Assembly: GCA_029880755.1 (NCBI GenBank)
Contig: JAOUNW010000065.1
Location: 1-11,229, forward strand
Source of the DNA: Gammaproteobacteria bacterium
GTDB taxonomy: Bacteria; Pseudomonadota; Gammaproteobacteria; Acidiferrobacterales; SZUA-150
Direction of reading: 5' to 3'
Length of the DNA: 11,229 nucleotides
Shown here: positions 5,686 through 11,229 of the stretch, one piece after another
Position numbering within the stretch: position 1 is the first letter of the stretch
How the letters are laid out: each line of letters starts with the position of its first letter
Made by a program: the position numbers and the translations under genes
The notes under the pieces: model-generated
Seen by the model: only the letters and a program-made list of their open reading frames with translations
The model's database searches: none
Told to the model about the DNA's origin: nothing

Positions 5686-5707
5686 CTAAATTCTGACAAC
5701 TAAAACC

Positions 5708-7069
5708 ATGCCAAAACCTAAAACTGTCTACGTGTGTGATGCCTGCGGTGCCCAGGCGGCACAGTGGGCGGGACAGTGTTCCGGTTGCGGCGCCTGGAAT
5801 ACGCTGACGGAGTCCATGGCCATGGGCCGTAGCGCCAAGTCAACGGGTCTTGGTGCGCGCTTGGCGCCGCCGGCGGCGGTGCAATCTCTCGACGCCATCG
5901 CCCCGGAAAATATTATTCGATTGCCCGCCGGACTACCGGAACTGGATCGTGTGCTGGGCGGGGGCTTGGTGTTGGGTTCTGTTGTGCTGATCGGCGGCGA
6001 TCCCGGTATTGGAAAATCCACGTTACTGCTGCAAACCTTGGCCACCATTGGCGACAACGCCCGGGTGTTGTATGTCACAGGTGAAGAGTCGGCGCAGCAA
6101 GTGGCATTGCGTGCCTACCGCCTGGGTACTGTCAGCGGGCGCGTTAAATTGCTGGCAGAGACGCGTGTTGAAACTATCCTCGATTGCATTCAGCGCGAGC
6201 AACCGCAGGTGGTGGTCATTGATTCGATTCAAACCATTTATACCGATGATCTGCAGTCAGCGGCAGGTAGCGTTGCTCAGGTGAGGGAATCGGCAGCCAG
6301 GTTGGTCAGTTTTGCCAAACACAGCGGTGTGGGTTTGTTCCTGGTGGGACATGTTACGAAAGAGGGCGCACTGGCAGGTCCGCGGGTGCTGGAACACATG
6401 GTGGATGCCGTTCTGTATTTTGAAGGGGATGCCTCCAGCCGATTCCGTATAGTGCGCGCCATTAAGAACCGCTTTGGCGCCGTCAACGAAATCGGCGTAT
6501 TTGTCATGACAGAAACAGGCTTGCAGGGCGTGGCCAATCCATCGGCCATGTTCGTTAACCGGCACAGTAATACATTGCCGGGTAGTGTCATCCTGGCAAC
6601 CCAGGAAGGGACGCGACCACTGCTGGTGGAGGTGCAGGCATTGGTGGATGACAGTCAGTTGTCCAATCCGCGCCGGGTGTGTGTTGGGCTGGATGCCAAT
6701 CGACTGGCGATGTTGCTGGCTGTACTGCATCGGCACGGCGGCATTGCCATGCAGGGGCAGGATGTGTTTATTAATGTCGCCGGTGGTATGCGAATCACCG
6801 AAACCGCGTCTGATCTTGCAGTGTTAATCGCTACGGTTTCCAGTTTTCGTAATAAACCGCTAGGAGATGAGTTGATTGTGTTTGGAGAAATCGGTCTGGG
6901 TGGCGAACTGCGTCCGGTCCAGCGAGGTCAGGAACGCATTCGCGAAGCGGCAAAGTTAGGATTCAAGCGCGCGTTGATTCCAGCGGCCAACAAACCGAAA
7001 AAGAAATCCGACGACATTGATGTCATTCCAGTCAAGAGCCTGGCGGAAGCGCTGGAACTGTTTCAGTGA
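5708..7069 (+). CDS. radA: DNA repair protein RadA (Sms)
   Basis: A 453-residue RadA/Sms protein, a RecA-like ATPase that promotes branch migration of recombination intermediates. A zinc finger with C10, C13, C24 and C27 opens the protein. The ATPase core has Walker A GGDPGIGKST (96-105), Walker B VVVIDSIQT (D172) and the RadA-specific KNRFG motif (253-257). The C-terminal third is the Lon-protease-like domain (about 270-453), which serves as a DNA-binding scaffold in this family. The gene starts 22 bases after alr, with no recognisable Shine-Dalgarno sequence before the ATG, so expression may depend on coupling or be low. Its stop codon directly abuts the stop of the convergent FHA gene. Confidence 0.96.
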   Translation: MPKPKTVYVCDACGAQAAQWAGQCSGCGAWNTLTESMAMGRSAKSTGLGARLAPPAAVQSLDAIAPENIIRLPAGLPELDRVLGGGLVLGSVVLIGGDPGIGKSTLLLQTLATIGDNARVLYVTGEESAQQVALRAYRLGTVSGRVKLLAETRVETILDCIQREQPQVVVIDSIQTIYTDDLQSAAGSVAQVRESAARLVSFAKHSGVGLFLVGHVTKEGALAGPRVLEHMVDAVLYFEGDASSRFRIVRAIKNRFGAVNEIGVFVMTETGLQGVANPSAMFVNRHSNTLPGSVILATQEGTRPLLVEVQALVDDSQLSNPRRVCVGLDANRLAMLLAVLHRHGGIAMQGQDVFINVAGGMRITETASDLAVLIATVSSFRNKPLGDELIVFGEIGLGGELRPVQRGQERIREAAKLGFKRALIPAANKPKKKSDDIDVIPVKSLAEALELFQ

Positions 7070-7762
7070 TTATTTGAAGTAGAATTGTAGCCGGGTACCG
7101 GTGACTTCGATAATGTCGCCGTTTTTCAATACCTGTTCACTGCCCCGATCCAGGGCTCTGCCATTCAGCTTGGGTGTTTCGCCGGTATCGCCAGCGGACA
7201 GTTTGTAGGCGCTAGCGGTGCGAACAATGGACCCGGCCACTTTTCCCGTTTTACCTAGGTTGGTTACAGTCTTTGATAACTCAATGCGTTTTCCGCTGTT
7301 AGGGCCGCTTAAGACAAATATCGCCCCGATACGATTGGTTTTTGGTTTATCCGCTTGCATGGACAGCGTTTCGTTAGCGATAGCCATGGATTCGGTGTTA
7401 GTGGACTCCGGTTTGCTGCTGGGGCTGATAATAACCGTCTTGGCGAAATCTTCTGTGTTTTCTTCCTGGCTGGCGGCCTCGGCAAAAAACACCATAGAGT
7501 GTTTGCCGATAGTGATAACGTCACCGTTGCGCAAGTGATGTTTGGTAATCTTTTTATTATTAACGAAAGTGCCGTTAGTGCTGCCCAGATCCTGAACGAA
7601 TGAGTCATCGCCGATGGTGAAAATATTGGCGTGTTCACCACTGACTGCCAGATTGTCCACAAATATTTCGCAACTGGGTTTGCGGCCGATCTTCATGTCG
7701 CCCTGAGCAAGATCGATGTGATCAATAATTTCATTATTGAATTTTAGTATTAGCTTTGCCAT
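7070..7762 (-). CDS. Double FHA-domain protein, phosphothreonine reader
   Basis: A 230-residue soluble protein with no signal peptide. The N-terminal FHA domain (about 1-95) is canonical: G26-R27, S41 and H44 in SGEHA, and STNGTFVN (61-68), so it should bind phosphothreonine peptides. The linker (about 96-142) is rich in Ser and Thr and contains DFAKTVIIS, with T109 a plausible phosphosite. A second FHA-like domain (about 145-230) keeps LNGRAL and NGDIIEVTGTRLQF but has GK instead of GR and lacks the S..H pair, so it probably does not bind phosphopeptides in the standard way. GGAAG lies 7 bases before the ATG. It follows the phosphatase and kinase genes, so it is likely their effector or substrate. 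The downstream target is unknown. Confidence 0.9.
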   Translation of the reverse strand: MAKLILKFNNEIIDHIDLAQGDMKIGRKPSCEIFVDNLAVSGEHANIFTIGDDSFVQDLGSTNGTFVNNKKITKHHLRNGDVITIGKHSMVFFAEAASQEENTEDFAKTVIISPSSKPESTNTESMAIANETLSMQADKPKTNRIGAIFVLSGPNSGKRIELSKTVTNLGKTGKVAGSIVRTASAYKLSAGDTGETPKLNGRALDRGSEQVLKNGDIIEVTGTRLQFYFK

Positions 7763-7799
7763 TTATTCACTTCCGTTATCAAAGCACTTTGTTTTAATA

Positions 7800-7828
7800 A
7801 TTATACAAGCTTGTAATTGATGTGCCAC
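7800..7828 (-). promoter_or_regulatory. Probable promoter of the FHA gene with palindrome
   Basis: On the minus strand, GTGGCA (7823-7828; 4 of 6 to consensus) is 17 bp from a perfect TATAAT (7800-7805), with a predicted start near 7793, about 30 bases before the FHA start codon. The 12-bp perfect palindrome TACAAGCTTGTA (7804-7815) fills the -10-proximal spacer, a position where a bound repressor would block polymerase. It allows the FHA gene to be expressed apart from the kinase and phosphatase. Confidence 0.55.
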
Positions 7829-7846
7829 TTAAGTATAGCCGCTCAA

Positions 7847-8638
7847 TTACTGGGCCGTACGCCGAAATTCGCCATCAGTACGAATAAGTATAATGGATAC
7901 ATTGTCCGGTCCACCGTTGGCATTGACTTCATCTACCATATATTTCGCGGTATCTTCCAGACTGCCCGTTTGTTTTAACAGCATTTCCCTAATAACTTCA
8001 TCCTTAAATACATCATTGAGCCCGTCGGAGCACAATAGATAAAGGTCATTTTCCTTGACGTCCAGCTCCTGTACATCGACTTCCACGTTGGCTTCAATAC
8101 CCAGGGCCCGGGTTACCAGATTTTTGTTAGTGGAGGTGTAGGCCTCCTCTTTGGAAATCAGCCCACGATTCAACAATTCCTGAACCACCGAATGATCCAG
8201 GGTGATCTGCGTTAACTCATTACCCCTGAGTCGGTATAAACGGGAATCACCGACATGGCCTATGGACAGTTTGGTGCCATGAAACAGCACAGTAACAACG
8301 GTCGAGCCCATGCCAGCGCACTCCGGTTGGGTCTGGGAGGCCTCGTGAATGGCGGCATTGGCCAAGCGTACTGCCTCAGCGACAGAACTGGTTTCCAGGG
8401 AATGGCCGTCCAGAGGTTGTTTGACGGTGGGGCTGGAGAGACTCTCCCTGACATGCTGTGTAATCAGGTCTACCGCCAGGCCGCTAGCCACTTCACCGGC
8501 CAAATGGCCGCCCATGCCATCTGCCAGCACCACCAGGCCCAGCTCAGGTGAGGTAGAGACATTGTCCTCATTATTATTGCGCACTCGACCGGGGTCGGTG
8601 AGAGCGACGATTTCAAGTTTTGCCATAGCGGTGGACAT
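7847..8638 (-). CDS. PP2C-family Ser/Thr protein phosphatase
   Basis: A 263-residue soluble metal-dependent phosphatase of the bacterial PP2C (Stp/PppA-like) type, which removes phosphate from Ser/Thr-phosphorylated proteins. Conserved motifs appear in order: GRVRNNNED (17-25, with R20 for phosphate and E24-D25 at the metal site), VVLADGMGGHLAGEVAS (D40-G41), GMGSTVV, IGHVGDSRLYRLR, LTQITLDHS, LLCSDGLND (D205) and GGPDNVSIILI (D245). All expected metal ligands are present, so it should be active. The chosen ATG at 8638 has AGGA close upstream; an alternative ATG at 8626 has none. It starts 27 bases after the kinase gene stop, so the two are probably co-transcribed and the phosphatase probably reverses the kinase. 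Confidence 0.94.
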   Translation of the reverse strand: MSTAMAKLEIVALTDPGRVRNNNEDNVSTSPELGLVVLADGMGGHLAGEVASGLAVDLITQHVRESLSSPTVKQPLDGHSLETSSVAEAVRLANAAIHEASQTQPECAGMGSTVVTVLFHGTKLSIGHVGDSRLYRLRGNELTQITLDHSVVQELLNRGLISKEEAYTSTNKNLVTRALGIEANVEVDVQELDVKENDLYLLCSDGLNDVFKDEVIREMLLKQTGSLEDTAKYMVDEVNANGGPDNVSIILIRTDGEFRRTAQ

Positions 8639-8665
8639 GGTCCTGAATATTAAACAATTTCATGG

Positions 8666-11209
8666 TCACAGTACTTTATTAGCACATCGTTGCACGGCCA
8701 GCACCACTTCCGCCCCGGTCTGGTAGCGTTTTTTAGGATCTTTTTGCAGCAGTTTATCGACAATGGTTTTGACGCAGGCAGGCAAATTCTTGCGTATTTT
8801 AGTGATATCTTCTTGTTTTGTATTGGCAATTTGGTACATCAGGGCTGCCATGGAGTCCCCGGAAAAGGGTTGTTTCTTGGTCAGCAGCTCAAACATCATG
8901 ACGCCCATGGAAAACAGGTCCGAGCGCCCATCTACCCGCTCGCCAGCCAATTGCTCCGGGGACATGTATGACGGGGTGCCCAGCACCACTCCTGTTTTGG
9001 TGTTGCTGGATGCAGTAATACGGGCAATGCCAAAATCAGTGACTTTTATGGTGTTATCCTGCTCATTGTACATAATGTTTGCCGGTTTGATGTCCCGGTG
9101 CACTACATTCTGCTTGTGAGCGTAATCCAGTGCTTCGGCAACCTGAATAATGATGTTGAAGACCCATTCCACTGTCGCTGGTTTTTTCTCCAGGATATAT
9201 TCCGTCAGGTCTTTACCTTCGAGAAACTCCATGGCGATATAGGCCAGGTCATGCTCCTCGCCGGCATCATAAATGGTGACGATATTCGGGTGACTTAACC
9301 CGCCGGCAGTTTCCGCTTCCCTGAAAAATCTGTCTTTGACTGTTTGCAGTTCGCTGCCTTCAAATTCAGTGGATAAGGCCAAGGTCTTGATAGCGACGAC
9401 ACGATTAATTTTGGGGTCCCGGCCGAGATAGACCACGCCCATGGCGCCTTTTCCGAGTTCCTCTTCAATCTCATAGCGCCCAAGGGTCGGTCTCTGGTAG
9501 CTGCCGCTTAGTATCATGGTGCCACCCGCAGCAGCCTGTCCCACGCCCATCATGATCGTGCCTTCGGCCTGGGCCACCCGTTGTTTGCGTTCCGCTGCAT
9601 CACGAAATTTCTTGTCATAGTCCAGGATATAATTGTATGCGGCAACGGCTTTGTTAAATTGCCGTTTACGTTCGTAATCCAGCGCCAGGTTGTAGATTAA
9701 TTCCAGGACTGAGTCATCAATCGGCAGTTTTCTGAATTTGTCCATGGCCATATCCAGTTGGCCTTGTGCCTGAAACGACAGCCCGAGCATTCGGTTGGAT
9801 TGGGCGGAATCAGTTTCAACCAGTTGTTTCAAACGATCTGTGTCCATGAGCCGGCGAATGGAAAATAACAGGTAGCTGGCGAGCAAAAAAGTGGCGGGGT
9901 ACGCCGTTTTAAGCCAGATTTTCTGGCCAATCATAAAATACTGCCCGGTGGCGATGAGTGCGACAAACACAAACAAAGAAATAAATGTTGCCGTACCTAA
10001 GCCGATTTGCGGAAACAAAAGCAACAACATTAAAAAGATACCACCAAATAATGCATACTCGGTCAGACTGGTCCATTCAGGTCTGGCATAGAAATCCTGG
10101 TTGAGAATGCCTGTGATCATGTTGGCGACCAGTTCAGGTGTTGGCATTTGCGCCATAACGGGAGTGAGGTATTTATCGTTGGCGTCCGAAATAGAGAGAC
10201 CCAGAACGACGATCTTGTTTCGAAAAGAGTCATCAGACACTTTCCCGGAAACGACATCCGAGAATGAATAGGTGGCGAAGGGCGACTTCCCGTTTGTTCT
10301 CGCAAGAAAACCGGGGTACATCACCATTTTGCTATCTGTATTAATGATAGTTTTACCAAGTTGAACGTTCTTCCCCAATTCCGCTTTAATGTATCGTTGA
10401 TTAAGATTCATGCTCCTGGCGGCGCTAAGCAGGGCAAGAGAGGGGTAGTATTCCTCACCGTAGGCAACAATTAGGGGCTCGCTTCTTACGCCACCGTCGG
10501 AGCTTTTGAGAAACCCAAGGTTGCCGATCGCGCTGGCGTTTTTGCTAAAGTCTTCCGCGGGAAATTTTGCCTTGGTGGCATTGTACGGCGATGATTTTGT
10601 TTTGTTGGACGTAACCTTGGATATCCGGGACTTCTGAACAATATCGCTTGCCGCTGTCGCATTGGCGTGCTTTCCCGGCCCCAACGTGAAGTGCATCGGC
10701 AGGACAATGTTGCGACCGGCTGCAATGGCACGGGAAAGTTTGCCGTCAGCATCAAGATCCCGTTTTGCCCGGTCAAGCAGGCGCTTGATTTCATTTATCT
10801 GCTTTCCAACCTGCTTGGGAAAATTGGCAGTATTGACCGCCTCCTGGATTTGCTGAATATGTTCCAGACCAGGATCCCGGGTAATGTCGGACAAAGGCAG
10901 GGTCAGGCTGATTACTTTCGGTTTCGCCTTGGACAATTGGCTGATTAAGCCTGCAATCTCTGATCGCGACCAGGGCCAGCGTCCCAACTGTTCCAGGCTG
11001 CGGTCATCAATGGCGATGATTGCGATCCGGTCCGCCGCCCCTGGGTTGCGGAAGGTCATCCTGACGCCAAGGTCGTAGGTGACATACTCCAGTTTTTCCA
11101 TGAGAGGGAGGTGGTAGTACAGACCCAGGGCGAAAAAGACCGTAATTGCGATAACAAGCAATCGGTCTTTGCTGTGGCTCCCGCCCCTTTTTGTTTTTCT
11201 GCTTGTCAT
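8666..11209 (-). CDS. CHASE2-domain transmembrane Ser/Thr protein kinase
   Basis: An 847-residue receptor kinase. A basic N-terminus precedes TM1 (about 17-34). A periplasmic CHASE2 sensor domain follows (about 40-375, with DRIAIIAIDDRSLEQLGRWPWSR and NKIVVLGLSISDANDKYLTPV). Three membrane segments (about 385-400, 405-425 and 436-452) lead to a cytoplasmic TPR-like helical region (about 465-545) and a Gly-rich hydrophobic stretch (550-569). The Hanks-type kinase domain (578-845) is complete: LGKGAMGVV, K608 in VAIK, E631, HRDIKPAN (D706), DFG (725-727) and SPE (750-752). It is an RD kinase, with several Thr/Ser in the activation loop (732-739) for likely autophosphorylation. A helical insert (about 113-152) lies inside CHASE2. 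AAGGA precedes the ATG. The ligand is unknown. Confidence 0.94.
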   Translation of the reverse strand: MTSRKTKRGGSHSKDRLLVIAITVFFALGLYYHLPLMEKLEYVTYDLGVRMTFRNPGAADRIAIIAIDDRSLEQLGRWPWSRSEIAGLISQLSKAKPKVISLTLPLSDITRDPGLEHIQQIQEAVNTANFPKQVGKQINEIKRLLDRAKRDLDADGKLSRAIAAGRNIVLPMHFTLGPGKHANATAASDIVQKSRISKVTSNKTKSSPYNATKAKFPAEDFSKNASAIGNLGFLKSSDGGVRSEPLIVAYGEEYYPSLALLSAARSMNLNQRYIKAELGKNVQLGKTIINTDSKMVMYPGFLARTNGKSPFATYSFSDVVSGKVSDDSFRNKIVVLGLSISDANDKYLTPVMAQMPTPELVANMITGILNQDFYARPEWTSLTEYALFGGIFLMLLLLFPQIGLGTATFISLFVFVALIATGQYFMIGQKIWLKTAYPATFLLASYLLFSIRRLMDTDRLKQLVETDSAQSNRMLGLSFQAQGQLDMAMDKFRKLPIDDSVLELIYNLALDYERKRQFNKAVAAYNYILDYDKKFRDAAERKQRVAQAEGTIMMGVGQAAAGGTMILSGSYQRPTLGRYEIEEELGKGAMGVVYLGRDPKINRVVAIKTLALSTEFEGSELQTVKDRFFREAETAGGLSHPNIVTIYDAGEEHDLAYIAMEFLEGKDLTEYILEKKPATVEWVFNIIIQVAEALDYAHKQNVVHRDIKPANIMYNEQDNTIKVTDFGIARITASSNTKTGVVLGTPSYMSPEQLAGERVDGRSDLFSMGVMMFELLTKKQPFSGDSMAALMYQIANTKQEDITKIRKNLPACVKTIVDKLLQKDPKKRYQTGAEVVLAVQRCANKVL

Positions 11210-11229
11210 CGTCCTTACTTTATATAGTC

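Noticed and set aside
6257..6736. 159-codon minus-strand ORF opposite radA
   Set aside because: Low-complexity His/Gln-rich translation with no motif; fully inside radA; shadow frame.
7070..11209. Assignment of the kinase/phosphatase/FHA genes to a type VI secretion locus
   Set aside because: No tss/vip/hcp/vgrG-like genes are in the window, and the kinase has a CHASE2 sensor, not the PpkA architecture.
11210..11229. TATATA on the minus strand just upstream of the kinase start as its promoter
   Set aside because: Transcription would begin at about the start codon, leaving the AAGGA ribosome-binding site outside the message. The true promoter probably lies beyond the window.
1..11229. CRISPR array or tandem repeats
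   Set aside because: No regularly spaced direct repeats were found on reading the window; the only long repeat is the 22-bp inverted pair.

Overview
The window looks like a chromosomal segment from a gammaproteobacterium. It carries the conserved order rpsF-rpsR-rplI-dnaB-alr-radA, with no priB between rpsF and rpsR (unlike E. coli). The proteins match this group by motif. I cannot name a genus from the sequence alone.

Left end (1-1577), accessory. A remnant of an IS3-family element (end of orfA with its -1 frameshift signal, plus the first codons of orfB) runs into a complete Y1/HUH single-strand transposase gene. That gene is bounded by a perfect 22-bp inverted repeat (127-148 and 912-933), and its own stop codon lies inside the left repeat. 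Eleven bases further on is the end of a type II toxin-antitoxin pair on the minus strand, higB-higA, toxin first. A large dyad-symmetric sequence (1525-1577) sits over its promoter and is a good candidate for the autoregulatory operator.

Middle (1690-7069), core genome, plus strand. A strong ribosomal-type promoter (UP-like element, TTGGCA-17-TAGAAT, GC-rich discriminator) drives a leader that folds like the S6:S18-binding motif, with the rpsF Shine-Dalgarno sequence in one stem. rpsF, rpsR and rplI follow and end at a textbook intrinsic terminator (3040-3070). A second unit, dnaB (TTG start)-alr-radA, follows; alr overlaps dnaB by ATGA.

Right end (7070-11209), minus strand. This is a compact threonine-phosphorylation module, transcribed as a CHASE2 receptor Ser/Thr kinase, then a PP2C phosphatase, then a double-FHA protein. 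A kinase, its likely opposing phosphatase and a phosphothreonine reader side by side suggest one transmembrane signalling circuit: the periplasmic CHASE2 domain senses an unknown cue, the kinase phosphorylates targets, the FHA protein binds or is a target, and the phosphatase resets the state. The FHA gene has its own probable promoter containing a 12-bp palindrome. Its stop codon abuts that of radA with no base between. This module is the least understood functional unit in the window. The best-supported regulatory observations are the S6:S18 leader and the higBA dyad.
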